A stretch of 64,000 nucleotides of DNA from Deroplatys truncata (taxonomy: Eukaryota; Arthropoda; Insecta; Mantodea; Mantidae), in contig CM060976.1 of the NCBI GenBank assembly GCA_030765065.1, forward strand, positions 62,046,539-62,110,538, written 5' to 3'. This document shows, piece after piece, positions 44,716-57,574 of the stretch. Each line of letters begins with the position of its first letter. The stretch's first letter is position 1. The translations under genes were made by a program, and so were the position numbers. The notes below the pieces were generated by a model. It was not told the origin of the DNA. It was given only the letters and a program-made list of their open reading frames with translations, and did not search any database.

Positions 44716-44837
44716 GAGTCAACAAACATTTTCACATGGCGTGCATAATAGAAAAATTTAGGAATTCTTTGAACAAAGATATATCATCTAAGGTTGTTTG
44801 GGATCACCTGGACACCATGTATGACATGCAGGCTCTG
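44716..44837 (+). CDS. MRGBP: MRGBP/Eaf7 homologue, exon 2
   Basis: Follows a 132-bp intron ending TTTTCATTGCAG. It encodes [19 protein letters not shown], then [18 protein letters not shown], the core of the Eaf7/MRGBP domain; the vertebrate protein has the same GVNRHFHM and [13 protein letters not shown] arrangement. It ends in phase 0 at GTAAGT. Reading past this donor gives an unrelated tail, so splicing is required. The next exon is 16.1 kb away. Confidence 0.95.
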
Positions 44838-45738
44838 GTAAGTGTCATTTTGAAGAAACTAAATAAAGATGACATCGATCCGGTCGAGGTTAGTGCAGCA
44901 CTCCCAGGTTTCGCATATTTTTTGATGAATTTTTGTTACTGTAATATGAATTATTTACTTAGATATTTGCGTATATATTTTACGTACGGACTGCTGGAAC
45001 GCAAAGTGAAAATTCCCTCAGCATTTCTCAGATATAGCTTTCTTGGATTACTCAGAAATGGATATGAGAGGTGTTGGAATATGTTAATAATTACACGTTT
45101 ATGTTGTTTTTATATTTACTAGTTTAATTATATTTCTGTATATAATACATATTTTATTATTACATAATAATAATTTTATTACCATTGATAATTATAGTCG
45201 AAGATTCTGGTTTTATCATTTCTTTTTTTATTTTACTGTTGGAGTAATTGTTCTTGCACCATTAACAATAGGGAGTTTTTGATTGTGGAGATTGAAGAAC
45301 AAAGGAGGGGAAAAGAAACGGGGAAGCTTCAGGAGTAGAGTAAAACTTACAGGTTTCTGTCTTGCTGCTAGTCCTCTTTTCATTTTCCAGATTTCATACT
45401 TGTATTTGCACATGGCATCAGAATTTATAATTACAAATCTGTGCATCCATAGGAAGATTCATTCCTACAACAAACATTCAAGCAGTGCATTATTAGGTCC
45501 GTCATGCTAAAAGCATTTACAAAGCTGAGAGAAATAATTCTCTGTGTTCCACAGCAACACACACACACACACAAAAATAATAATAATTCAGAATTGTGCA
45601 AAAAAAGAATGAAATGGTATATGCAAGTGCAAGCGTTATGTTTGTTTTATTTTTCTCATGTGCTGCATATACTACACAGAGGTAAAAGAAGTATTTTCAG
45701 TTTCATTTAATCAGTATATATATGCTTACACCAATGGA

Positions 45739-45774
45739 ACTTGCAATCCTCTGTGTGTACAAAGGATTGCAAGT
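45739..45774. repeat. 12-bp inverted repeat (hairpin)
   Basis: ACTTGCAATCCT at 45739-45750 and its reverse complement at 45763-45774, with a 12-nt loop. Perfect stem; function unknown. Confidence 0.7.
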
Positions 45775-45967
45775 CTTACTTTGCTACAGTAAACATTAAT
45801 TTTTTTTTTCGAGTACGTTACAGTTATTCTATAATATATTTCTTTTCTTTCTTGTTAGCATTATATATCTAGTTTAAGTGATATAAACTCAATAAATTCA
45901 TGTAAATTACCCCAGAACATTTAGAAATCTAGAACATGATAAATGAACTACATGTATTAACTTGGGG

Positions 45968-46205
45968 TAAATTGTCATACTTTTTCCCCCATTTGTGTCA
46001 CTTTTGCTCGCATTAGGTCTTACGCTGCTCTACATAATGCTGCCAACATATGAATAATGCCACCGACGCTGGTAGGATACTCAGCCTCAAAGCGTAGCCG
46101 AGAGATTGAGGGCCCTCAGCCTCAAAGCGTAGCGGAGGGATGTTTTTTAGAAGGATTTACATGGGAAAAAGTAAGACCTAATGCGGGCAAAAGTATGACA
46201 ATTTA
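45968..46205. mobile_element. MITE-like element with ~35-bp inverted ends
   Basis: Left end TAAATTGTCATACTTTT and CGCATTAGGTCTTAC (45968-46023) recur as reverse complement at 46171-46205, the left arm having a ~20-bp extra segment. The GC-rich interior has two tandem copies of CTCAGCCTCAAAGCGTAGC. Short, non-coding and structured, so a non-autonomous DNA transposon is likely. Target duplication not resolved. Confidence 0.55.
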
Positions 46206-46619
46206 GCCTTAACTTGTTTTTGTGGTTGTGTTAATTGGAAATCCAGATGTACTCCTCTGGTTCTTTTTATACATTTCCAATCATTGGTGCACATTGGATA
46301 AAAAGTGTTTCTATAGAATTCATAGCCTGGTGTTTGTTACTAGGTGTGCCAGTTTTAGTCTTGGAGCCTTTTTTTGCTTGCTCCTTCAGTTTTAGTCAAA
46401 ACAATTTAGGAATATTCTTCATCACTTGAAAAGGACCTTCACATAGAGGTTCAAATGATTTTCTCTTTTTCAACCCCTATAAATAATGTGCTGTGTTTTT
46501 TGAGATTCTAGCATACAAACAGCTGCTGTCTGTTTTGCTGGTGTGTGGAACAGGTTTCAATGATTAAGGGGTATATTATTTAAGTTCAGAAAAAATTGTG
46601 GTAGTTTCTTTTTCCATGT

Positions 46620-47488
46620 TTACTTTCTCAACCACTAGCAGGTAAGGGGAAGTATTATATTCCACCCAAAAATAGAAATTTCGCCAGAACTGTGCATTTT
46701 GGGATCCCCTGAACCCAAAAAAGGATTTTTGGAAAAAGGCATGTGAATTAAGGTAAATGTGTGCAAAATTAGTTTCATTTCACTGTAGTCACAAGAGGGA
46801 TACAAGAAACCAGTGTGATTGTTGAATATTTAAAAGTGGATCACTATATACTGGCCTTGAAATTCCATGCTATTTTCATGATATTGCAACAAACAATTGA
46901 AGTTTGGCAGTGAAGTGAAATGATAGAAGTATTGAAAAATAACAGAATCTCAAAAATGGCAACGCCACAAATAAAAGTAAAATTGAAACAAATTATGTGT
47001 CATAAAGAGATTTATATTTTTTGTGTTCTAAGTTTTTTATCTATCTCATATGGTTTATTAGTTATGAAAAGCTATACAGAATTAATTCAGAATGAAGAGG
47101 ACTTCACGGGCTATTCACAAAAAATTCGAGATATACATCTTATTACTCATGTAAATATCTTTAAACGTATGGTATTTTAATCCAAATTGTTAGAGCCAGT
47201 TTGAAAAAATAAAAAATGATGAAAATTGTTCCATGTAAAGAGTAGCTGAGGTGGGGAAATTTTCCTCAAAATCGTTGGTCGCATCTTGGAAGATGCTGAA
47301 GCTTGGTATTTATCTAACTTTTCGTTTCGAGTTTGCTGTTCACACACACATACAAATGCAGACCTATTTCTAAAAATGTTTTTATTAGACTCGGGGGACC
47401 TCCATACATGGTAATATCTCAATATTAAATTCTTGGGTGGAATGCAATACATCATCTATGTAATATAAGTAGGTATTAGAGAAAGTAA
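46620..47488. repeat. HINE-like fragments (copy m)
   Basis: 46620-46750 is a reverse 3'-end fragment (TTCCACCCAAAAAT block). 46935-47488 is a forward copy from mid-body to the 3' end, with a short (CA)n core near 47340 and end GGTATTAGAGAAAGTA. Confidence 0.65.
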
Positions 47489-48688
47489 AACTGTGGTTTA
47501 CTATAGATTGTGCAGATAGGTATGGACATAAGTCTATATGACAGGATTGATTGAAAATAAGCATGATATAAATGCAGTAAGATATTTTCAGATACAGTGA
47601 AGGCTTTCAGTGAGCACTTCACAGCCAGTTAGCAACAAAGGAGCATAAATGGGTCTAAAGCAAGAAGGCTAGTGTGTGGATAATCTATAAAATAGATTAT
47701 TTTACTTCATGGTATAAAATGCAGTTTAATCAAAACCAGGTATCTTTTGCATGTACCTTAGGTTAAAAGAGTGAGCTTAGGTTTGTTTGTGGCTTTTCAA
47801 GTAAACTAAAGTATTGCTCATGATGATAAATAGAGTCGGGATTTGTGTGCATAATCAAATATTAAAATATGCATGCAAACAAGTTAAAAAAAATATGGAG
47901 CATAATATGCAAAAACAAATTCACTGTTTGTATTTTGGGTAATCTCTTTAAAAATGCAAATAAGGGCTCTTGCACCTTGCCACCATTAGCACATGACCAT
48001 CTGGCTGTAGTGAGCTGCAGTGAAACCACAGGGTCCTCTGATTTCAGGATTTAACCTGAGATTAAACTAGGGTATGTGTGAACTGAATTCAAACTGGTTA
48101 CAAGGAAATCTGTTCATCTCAGTCACCTTTAAAATATGGATTCAACACTGATCTTGATCTTTTTGTACATTTTTTCACCCCTTCTCATCCTCAAGCTTAT
48201 GGGGGCTAAACTTGAACTTCAATGGAATCGGGAGTGTCACTGTTCATCCCAAGGACCCTGAAAACTATGGATATGACATTAACATCAGTTGTTTTATTAT
48301 TTCTGAATGTCACCCTTTCCAACTCCCATGGTATTGTTTTTCAGGTTGTAAGTCATATGTATATTTAGTATACTTGAAATTACTTCAGGCATTTCAGAGA
48401 TGCTGGAACACACATATATACACACATAATATGTACACCCATTTGTATTAAGTATTTATTGCAGAGGTTTAAACATTAGTACTTAATTACTGATTAGCTA
48501 AATGCGAAAAAAGTATAACTTAATACCACTTTGAGACTAAAACATGCATTTTTGCATTAACAATTTAAAATATGCATTTCCCCCTGGAAAAAGGCATTTA
48601 TGTGCATTATAAAACACTGTTCAATTTTCTGTGAAAGTGTGACTTACAAAATATATCATTTCTCTAGACCTTTAAGTATATAAAAAAA

Positions 48689-49504
48689 TCTGATGTGTTA
48701 CACTCACATGACTTTCTCTACTCTACAAATGCTTATTCTTCATATGCTTCATGTTAATCGAGATATCAAGATGTTAATCATTGCTAATTTTCTTGTAGAT
48801 GTAAGGGGAATTGGTAGGCTTTAAGCAATAGTCAAATATTTTAAGAGCTGGTTGCTATGTGCAGTATTCCATTCTCTTTGCATTACCAGGACAAAAAAAA
48901 AATGAATAACAAATTCCCATTTGAGAAAAAGTATAAGTATTGGAAAATTTAAGGGAATAACAAGCAATATCTCGAAAATGGTTCACTCAACAAAAAAAAT
49001 GTATATGACATAAATTGTTTATTTTAATGTGATCTACATTTTTTGTGTAGTAAAATTTTGTCTATCTCTTATGGTTTACCAGTTAAGCAAAAGTCATTCA
49101 TAATGAAGAATGCTTTTGGAGAGATTCCCAACTTTATTTGTCATGAAAGTATCTTAAACATATGATATTTTAATCAAAATCGTTAGAGCCATTATTGAGA
49201 AAATTAAAATTTTCGAAAAAGTTCCATGTAAAGAATAATCTGGGGTGGGATTTTCTTGAAAACCTTCGTGTCACATCTCTGGAAGATACTGAACCTAAAT
49301 ACCAAGTTTGGTATTTATCCGATTGTTCGTTTCTGAGTTATGCTGTTCACAGACAGACACACACACGGACATGTTTTACAAAAATGCTTTTTTTGGATTC
49401 AGGGGGGGGGGCTCAAAACATATATTTCCGGTGAAATCTCGGTATCGAATTTTTGGGTGGAATACAATACTTCCCCTACTTACTGTACGTAGTAGAGAAA
49501 GTAA
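48689..49504 (+). repeat. HINE-like repeat, full length (copy n)
   Basis: Starts TCTGATGTGTTACACTCACA after an A-run; ends with the hairpin CTTCCCCTACTTACTGTACG and TAGTAGAGAAAGTA. Core reduced to CAGACAGACACACACA. Very similar to copies k and l. 49505-49985 holds nothing recognised. Confidence 0.88.
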
Positions 49505-49984
49505 ACATGGACATGCGTTTCCTATATAAATCTGGGTTCTAATCAAGAATGAAAAGGTACCTGTTAATCGTTGAACTTTATAGGCATTAAAATACACAAA
49601 TGGAAAGAAGAAAATATGGTAACATGTTTATGAGGTGAATCAAAGTTTAGTACTGTGAGACCACGAGAAGAAGGCAAGCAAGAGGAATGTGTAACATCAA
49701 CACTTTCTGCATCCGTATCATATTTACGCTCGCCATGTGGATACGATAAGCATGTTAGGAGGTTATAAACTACTACACGGTGTTGTCAAATACTCACCCA
49801 TGGCAAGAGCCAATGCATTAACGCCTATTACGGCGGTTGCTGTTCTACTAGTATCAGATCTGGCGGCATGGGTGGTTCATTTGCACACATAAACACATTT
49901 CGACAGTACATGAGCAGATAAACAGTTACAGAACCCTGCTCGTCCCTCAGGCCCCACTCGCCTTCTTCTCGTCCAACAGTACTT

Positions 49985-50400
49985 CAGGCTTTTCACAGAA
50001 AATCAAGTGATAGGTTTAATTAATCATGGAAATATCTTAAACATACTCATGTTATTTTATTTAAAATTATTAGATGTATTTTTGAGAGAATGAAAATTAA
50101 GTAATTTTCCATGTAAAGGATACCTAGTTTCAGGGGGGAAATTTTCTTATGTTGCACGCTTAAATAATACCTGATTCAAGTAAGAAATTTGATACTTATC
50201 CAACTTTTCAAGTTATGGCATACACGCGCACGCATGCACACACATCGTGCACGGACCTTTCCCAAATAGAATAGTGTTTTTGGTTTCAATAGACCTCAGA
50301 GCATGTAGGTATTTCCAGTGAAATGTTGATATCAAATTTTTGGTTGGAATACAATACTTCCTCTACTTACTAAATTGATAATATCAGTAGATAAGGGGAA
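49985..50400 (+). repeat. HINE-like repeat, 3' half (copy o)
   Basis: Diverged forward fragment from mid-body to the hairpin, with a CA-rich core (CACGCGCACGCATGCACACAC) near 50225. Confidence 0.6.
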
Positions 50401-50469
50401 TACCAATTTAAGGAAGGTTATTTTAGAACACTTTTCAGTAAGTTCTTTTGCATCATTTGTTATATTATT

Positions 50470-52140
50470 GAAAGTATTTTGGAGTGTGGAATAAAAATAT
50501 TATGAAGGAGGGAAAACCAGAAAAAGCATTAGAGCTACTGAAATTATTACTAACAGGGATGGAAAAAAAGCAGGGAAAGGGCCAGGAAATTAAAGGATGG
50601 TTTGATGAAGGGTGTAGAGCAAGAAAAATGGAGGTATTTAAAGAGCTTATTAGAGAAAGAATGGGATAACAAAACCTGATGAAACTTAAGGGAGGATATA
50701 AAGGTAGGTATATTATTTAATATACTCATAGATGACTTATTAGATAGAGTGAAAGAAAAAATCTGCACTGCCCCATAATAGCAGATACAGAGATATCAAA
50801 ATTAAATTAAATTGAGTTTTATTTATGGATGCATTTTAACTGTCCTTAGCGTCCCATTCTATATTTGGCGTGAAAGACTGGTAATTTTGCTCAGAGGCCT
50901 CTTTATCAGGCTTGCGGTCCTTTTATGTGCCATAAATCTACAACACGGGACCACCGGCTTTACTTCCCTTCCAAAGGAAGCCATGCTAAGGATTTTTACG
51001 CCCGAAAAAAATCCATTACCCTTCGCTGGGTTTGAACCCGTGACCACGGGAACTAGAAGCTAGCATGGTAACCATTACACCACAAAGGACAACGTAGAGA
51101 TACCAAATTTACTATATGCGGATGATCTAATGGATGGGGCTATAATGGTAATTGGGCCACAGAAAGCAATCAACGGAATACAGGAATTTTGTAAAGAATG
51201 GGGAATTAAAGTAAATATAAACAGATAACAAGCTATGGTATGTTAAAAGAGGAAATAAATTTAAAAAAGAAGAAAAATGGCAGATGGGGGTTTAAAGTTA
51301 AAAGTTTCAAAGAGTTTGATTATTTAGGGGTGAGGATGAGAGTAATAGAGAATGGCTGGCGCATAGCAGGAAGGTTAAGGTTATGGCTAAAGAAAGGTAG
51401 CAATGACAGGAGTAGGGATGTGCAAATATAAATTAGAAATGCCGACTAAATGAATAAAAAGATTGTATGAGACATTGGTAGATGCTATATGCAGTTGAAA
51501 TTTGGGTGGGGGGGATCTGAATTAAGCAGAAAAATAGACTAATGAATAGACTACAGAATGTTTTGTGAAGAATTATTGGAGTTTTCAAGATCAGCACCAG
51601 GGGAAGTAGCATTAGTGGAATTAGGAAGAACAAGAAGAATATTGGAAAGAATATTGAAATTTTGGTTTAGGTGCTTGAAAAAAGATATAGGAAAATTTTA
51701 AGGATGTATATGGACCAACAAAGGAGTACGATAAATAAAACTAGCTGGTGGACAGAGATAGAAAACATTATGGAGAAGATAGGAATGGGAGATATTTGGA
51801 GAGCAGGATATAGAAAGACAAGAGATCTGGGGAAGCTTAGAGAATAAAAAATCACTAGGGTTTTATGGGTTAGTAAAAAGGAAATGGGGAAGAGAAGAGT
51901 ACGTAGATTATTGTAATAGACTGGAAAAAGAATCATTTGCATGGATGAGAACAGGATCACTGTACCTGAGAGGGTTGCTCAGTTTAGCCTTAAGGCCAGG
52001 GTGCCAGGCAAAATGAGCAGTACATGCAGAACATAGCTGGCCAGAAAATTTGTGCATAGGTTAATTTAGTTTAGCTTAAGTTAGTTTAAGGAAATATTGT
52101 AAAAAAAGGAGTATGTATAAAAAGATGTACAAATAAATTT
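50470..52140 (+). pseudogene. LINE reverse transcriptase fragment, split by a SINE
   Basis: Decayed RT and C-terminal region. Before the SINE: LFNILIDDLLDRVKEK. After it: LLYADDLMDGAIMVIGPQKA (YADD core, about 51110), then GIQEFCKEWGIKVNIN, FDYLGVRM, CEELLEFSRSAPGEVALVE and LGRTRRILERILKFWFRCLK. Many stops and shifts. The end has CATT-type simple repeats near 52150. Clade not assigned with confidence. Confidence 0.7.
50801..51095 (-). repeat. tRNA-derived SINE (family A), copy 5, with target duplication
   Basis: Minus-strand SINE with B-box GGGTTTGAACCC (as read on +), family A body and tail. Flanked by a 12-bp duplication with one mismatch: AGAGATATCAAA (50789-50800) and AGAGATACCAAA (51096-51107). 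Inserted just before the LINE YADD motif. Confidence 0.92.
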
Positions 52141-52400
52141 ATTTATTCATTGATTCGTTCATTCATTATTGAAAGTGTATACATGCATATTAGAATGATT
52201 AAAAGTTTAGGAAATGTGAGACATTCTTTTTGAAAACTGATATTAAACATATTAGTTTTAGATGAACTTGTTAACATTTGCTTCTAGACTACTACTACTA
52301 CAAAGACAATAACTAGTTATCCGGTTAACAGTTACCGAGTCTGGGTGAATTATTTACAACATTTGCACTGGTATCACTTATCAGAAGCTAGTTACCTCAA

Positions 52401-53577
52401 GATTAAAAACAGAAGCGTTATTAACAGTGAAGTATTCATCATGATTTAGATTGAGTCACACTTTTTTACACTCACCTTCATTAATTAAAGTTACATAAAA
52501 CAGGAAACGTTTTCGAGGGCATTCGTCCTCATCGTCAGCGACTGGGTGACTAAGGGTCGCTTTCTCCCATGTCCTCTTCTTCCTCATCCTGCGAATTCTG
52601 ACCCTGTTGCCATCTGGTGTTGGGGGCGCAATGTTTTAACACATTGCTTACAGGCGGGATTTCAAAATTAATGACGTTGTTACTGTTTTTGACGATGTGT
52701 ATTTTTTCCCAGATGTTCAATTCTATTGGTGTGGTGAGGGGTTTTAACAACTTTATACTTTGGCCAATGTTGTGGTTTTCAGTTCAAAAATGGTGTGATA
52801 CAGCGAATTTCTCTATTTGTGTTAGTTTTATGTTTCTTTGGTGTTCCTTAAGTCTGGTTTCCAAGTTTTTTTTAGTTTTTCCTATATAGTATTTCTCACA
52901 TTCCTCACAACTGATCTGATAAATTCCGGATTTTAGTGTGTTTGGGATGGTATTTTTGAGAGGTGTGTTTAGTAAGTTCTTCAAGCTGAATTTATTCTGT
53001 GGAGCTAGTCTAATGTTAAATTTGTTGAAGATTCGTTAAAATTTCCTAAAGGCCCAAGGGTGGTATGTGAATTTCTTGTATTTCCAATTTGTGTTTGAGA
53101 GAGGCGTTAGAGTGGTGGAAAGTGAAATTGCCTTGAGTTTTTCCTTCTTGTATATCATGTTGCTTATGAGATCTGAGTTGAATCCATTAGTTATTGCTAT
53201 TTTTTCTATGTGTTGTTGTTCTTTTAAAAATTCTTCTTTACTCAAGGGAACACTATGCAACCGGTGGATTAAACTTCTAAAGACGGCTAGTTGGTGTGAA
53301 GTTGGGTTGCAACCATTTTTCTTTATGTAGTTGTCCACATGTGTGGGTTTTCTATGTATGCCCGCCTGTAAGCAGTGTGTTAAAACTTTGTGCCCCCAAC
53401 ACCAGATGGCAACAGGGTCAGAATTCGCAGGATGAGGAAGAAGAGGACATGGGAGAAAGTGACCCTTAGTCACCCAGTCGCTGACGATGAGGACGAATGC
53501 CCTCGAAAACATTTCCTGTTTTATGTAACTTTAATTAGTGAAGGTGAGTGTAAAAAAGTGTGACTCAATCTAAATCA
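52401..53577 (-). mobile_element. Penelope-like element, 5'-truncated, inverted pseudo-LTRs
   Basis: Minus-strand coding: RT C-terminal part (KPTHVDNYIKKNGCNPTSHQ, LAVFRSLIHRLHSVPLSKEE, INGFNSDLI-type), then a GIY-YIG endonuclease (SGIYQISCEECEKYYIGKTK, then LETRLKEHQRNIK). A 218-bp segment (52441-52658) recurs inverted at 53361-53578 with few differences; these are the inverted pseudo-LTRs known for Penelope. A 12-bp target duplication TAGTTACCTCAA (52389-52400 and 53578-53589) bounds it. About 40 bp extra lies outside one pseudo-LTR, as described for Penelope tails. Two in-frame stops. Confidence 0.93.
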
Positions 53578-54289
53578 TAGTTACCTCAACTTGTTATGTA
53601 GAATTAATCTCCTCTGCAAGAGATCGTGTGCCTTGTGGATCTAATATGCCATATGGGAAGAAATATGCTTCTAATAAATTATCTGCATATTTTGTGGTGT
53701 TAGACAATAATGTATGTTTGGGCAGGAATGTATAAGCAAGTGTAAATGCATTTTGCAATTATAAACTATCATAGTAATCAAAGTGTTGACACAGCTAGAG
53801 AAGCTTATTTTTAGATTGCATCAAATAACAAAGTATGTATCAACATTGTTCTTATTGAAATATAGTTACAGCTAATTGTTACTGGTAACAATTAATGTAA
53901 TGTAACTGTGAATACGATAACCATTAAAACAAATAACTTAATCATTACTCATAGCCGTTAATGCAATGTAACTGCATTACCTGAAAATTACAGTAGGGAC
54001 AACAGTTCTGTACCAATGACCTACTTTTCTAGCACACTGAAGAGAGCCTATGCCTAATGCCAGTTACTTCTCTACGGCAGCTGTCTGTCTGCTGGAAAAT
54101 GTGGGACTTATCACCGCACCGCTGGATGACTGGTTTATTGTTACTATGTTCAGGTTGCTCTATCATTCGTTTATATTTACACATTATACACAAACCTTGA
54201 CATATGAATGCATTGTCTAGCATGGGCTTTATTGGTGTGATAAACAGTGTACACCAGAAAATTCACTGCCATCATTTTCTTCTGAAGGA

Positions 54290-54860
54290 TTTTCCCTTTC
54301 ATTTACTTCAGATATTTCCCGTTCATCGTCTTCACTCTTCTTCTCCTTCGCTGTCACTATATTCTCTACCTTGGATTGCAAAACTTTCCATGACATTTTC
54401 AAACAGGCCTTTTTCTCAGTATATTTGTCTTCCTACTTATAAAACACGTTGACAGGCATTTTCACGCTAATGTCATCAACGTGTTAGCTAAGATTCATAA
54501 ATAACATCATCTTAAAAGTTGTGTAGCTCTACCAAGCTACCCTTTGCTTTATATCAGCCCAGATGAGTTCTACTGGATTAAAACCTGATTAATAGGGCAG
54601 TAATCGGAGAACACTGTATGCATGCCTACAAACTGTCAATGCAATTTTGGAACAGGCTTTGACCCTCACTTAGGTTGTAAAGCCCCAATTTAGCATCCTT
54701 TCATGAAATGGGGCAAGTCCTGCATCTTATTTTGGTATGAGACATTGAGGCCTTTTCCAACTGCACACTATGGATGGTGCGTTATCAGTCACCAAAACAG
54801 ATCTGGGAGGCAAGTTAGGAATTAATTTTTCCATTAGCCATTTTTTTGTATTTTTACTCA
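54290..54860 (-). pseudogene. Decayed DDE transposase, Tc1/mariner superfamily
   Basis: Minus-strand fragments: KWLMEKLIPNLPPRSVLVTD followed by NAPSIV (second catalytic Asp), then VLRLLPY.SGFNPVELIWAD followed by IKQRVAW (third acidic residue, Glu), then TTFKM. The pattern VLVTDNA...LPPY...NP.ELIWA.IK fits DDE superfamily endonucleases common in insects. Only the C-terminal half remains and it has several stops. Confidence 0.65.
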
Positions 54861-55654
54861 TTCATTTTGTGGTGGTATTAACTTTTTTTATTTTTACATA
54901 AAAAATTTGCAGAAGGCAAGAACTTCCATTAAACACACCAAAATACACAATATATACAATCTAAGTTTAATTACAGAAACATAGGGGCATCATTTAGAGG
55001 GCAGGGGTCAATTGCCTCACTCCCCCTAAGTTGCAAAAAATAATTAAGTTACTAGTTATTATTGCTCTAACAAAAGAAAAATTACAACATCTGTACTTTT
55101 AAGAAATAAAAAAAATAATTTTCTTTTAGGCTAAATATATCGTTAAAATCCACATGAAAACTCAGGAAACTGCTTCAGGCAATCTTGCCCCCCACCATGC
55201 AGAAACTGAAATGATGCTCTTACAGAAACATATAGAAACTAATTTATAAACAGAAAGTTCAAGATAGCAAAAAGACATCAACAGACGGCTGGCAAGAGGA
55301 ATGTTACTCGGACTACTGCTGACGCTAGACTGAACTGATTGCACTCACTGTGCATGTCTGAGAATTGGGGCTCACTCGTCCAGATAACCAGTGTGCATCC
55401 AGGCTTCAGCACAGAACTATCGTCCCTACTGTAGCTGTCACTTCTTAGCTTTTATCTCTCAGTCAGGTTACAAAGCAGGTAGGACGAGGCACATAAACAG
55501 GTTCAATGTTATTGGCACAGTGCAGCTGTCAGCACATTTATTATTCGTGTAAAATTGCATTCATTCTTTATTAACGAATGGGGAAATATGGCGTTAAAAT
55601 GATTGACATTAATGGTGTTACCTGCATTACATATGTATTTCCATTGCATGCTTT

Positions 55655-55725
55655 CTTAAAAAAGTCTGTGTTACATTCACATGACCTCCCCACTATATAG
55701 CTTCTACAAACTATTCTTATGAAAG
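55655..55725 (+). repeat. HINE-like 5' fragment
   Basis: TCTGTGTTACATTCACATGA and following sequence, cut where the reverse copy starts at 55726. Confidence 0.5.
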
Positions 55726-56173
55726 CTTTTTACTTTCTCTACTATGTATATATAGTAAGTAGGGGAAGTATTGTATTCCACCCAAAAATTTGATACCAAG
55801 ATTTCAGTAGAAATATATGTTTGAGGTTCCCTGAACCCAAAAACGAGCATTTTTAGAAAAAGCTCTATGTGTGTGTTTGTGAACAGCATAACTCAAATAC
55901 AAAATGTTGGATAAATACCAATGCACCTTCCATGGATGCGATACAAAGATTTTCAAGAAAATCTCCCCATCTCAAACTACTCTTTACACGGAACATTTTT
56001 ATAAATTTTTGATTTTCTGAGAAATAGCTGATGATTTTGATTAAAATATCATATAATAAAGATATTTACATGACAAAATAAAGTGTATATCTTCAATTTT
56101 CTGGAAGTAGCTTGTGAGGTCCTCTTCATTCAGAAGGAAATTAATATAATCTTCCATAACTGGTAAACATTAG

Positions 56174-57574
56174 AATAGAATCTTATTGTCACATAACGCT
56201 TACAGTGTGAGCCTGAGCTCATAAACTGGTGACTTGTCAAAAGTTACTTAAAAAAACTAAATTGAAAATTGTTGAAATATGTCAATATTTCTAAAAAAGA
56301 AAAAAAAGTAGCTTAATTTTAATATGTACAAGTTTAACAAATTGTATACATGGTATCTGTACAATATAATGGAACTTACAAATCAATTAAATAACATTAA
56401 ACAACATTTCAAAAGACAGCAGGGACTTGATGAAGAAGATAAATTAAAAATAAAGATTATAAGAATATTAAAGATAGAGTTGATATGCAAAAAAATGCAA
56501 AGGAAGACTGCAGTGGTCTTATTTAGGATGGCAAATGGCCACAATTGCCTCGCAGAATGTCGCTACAACATACGATGCCTACCTACACCCAAGTGCACTC
56601 TCTGTGAAGAAGATGTCATCCTGTACAAACAACATCTCGCCAAATGCAAAGGCCTTAAAAGTGATAACTTACAGACTTTATATTGGGAAGCCAGAGGGAA
56701 AATGATTCAGATCAATTAATCCCCAGTGCCATTGATGAACAACAACAACAAATATATATTCTAGTCTATTGTTGATATTGTGCCATCCATAAATTTTTGA
56801 ATGGAGTAATATGTTTTATGTAATGTCTTTAACCCTTTTTGTGAACAATTTTAGGGTCTTTATATCTTTAATTGGTTGTGGCAGTTTATTGTATACTTTT
56901 ATGCCCATGTAGTAGGGGATTTTTTGTAGGGGGAAATTTGATGTCAGTTTTCTCGGTTTTGTTTTTCCAAGAAATTCTCATAATTTTTATGTACATAGGT
57001 GAACAACTTAAGAGATATGCTGAGATTTTTAGTTTTTTAAACAATGGTTTGCTTGAGTCTGTGAAGTCAGCTTGTAACATAATGTGTATTATTTTTTTCT
57101 GAATTTTGAAAACTGTTTCCCATCCAGGTGCGTTTCCCCATAATATTATACCATAGGTCAAAACTGAGCAGAAGTAACTATAATAGACTGCTTTTTTTGT
57201 TTCTATATTCATTATATGTGTCAGGCACATCATATTAAAACAGGCTGAGTTCATTTTCTTAGTTATGTATTCGATATGGATGTTCCATTTTAGATATTCA
57301 TCTATGTGTATTCCTAATATTTTGCTGCAGCTTTTAATCATTTCATTTACTAACTTATCTTATTCTGAATTTGCATTAACAGTAGTTTTAAATTGTAGAA
57401 TACTAGTTTTTTTTTATTTAAGTTAATTCCATTGCAGGTGAACCATTTCTCCAAGTTATTTATTGTGTTATTTATATCAGTTTGTAATTTGTGATGACTA
57501 ATGTTTTGTAAGATAACTGAGGTGTCATCTGCATACAATATTGTATTCCCACTTATACTGTGAGATAAGTCATT
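56174..57574 (-). pseudogene. Jockey/CR1-type LINE 3' part inside a HINE-like copy
   Basis: Minus-strand RT end: MYADDTSVILQNISHHKLQ, EKWFTCNGINLNKKK, ILGIHIDEYLKWNIHIEYIT, VYYSYFCSVLTYGIILWGNA, PLFKKLKISAYLL. The 3' end reads TGTGACAATAAGATTCTATT on the minus strand, typical of such LINE ends. CATTA near both edges may be the target duplication. One frameshift or stop between YADD and the LGI block. Another LINE fragment lies inside its 3' UTR. Confidence 0.75.
56330..56755 (+). pseudogene. LINE C-terminal fragment in the opposite orientation
   Basis: Encodes a C-terminal zinc-like segment: LFRMANGHNCLAECRYNI, then CTLCEEDVILYKQHLAKC, typical of LINEs with a TGHxxL...CxxC...HxxxxC end. It finishes with an (AAC)n tail at 56739-56752. 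The open frame spans 131 codons. Left edge uncertain. Confidence 0.65.

Noticed and set aside
44838-45122. Extension of MRGBP exon 2 by reading through the donor ([11 protein letters not shown]...)
   Set aside because: The tail is unrelated to MRGBP, starts exactly at GTAAGT, and the true continuation is found at 60972 in matching phase.
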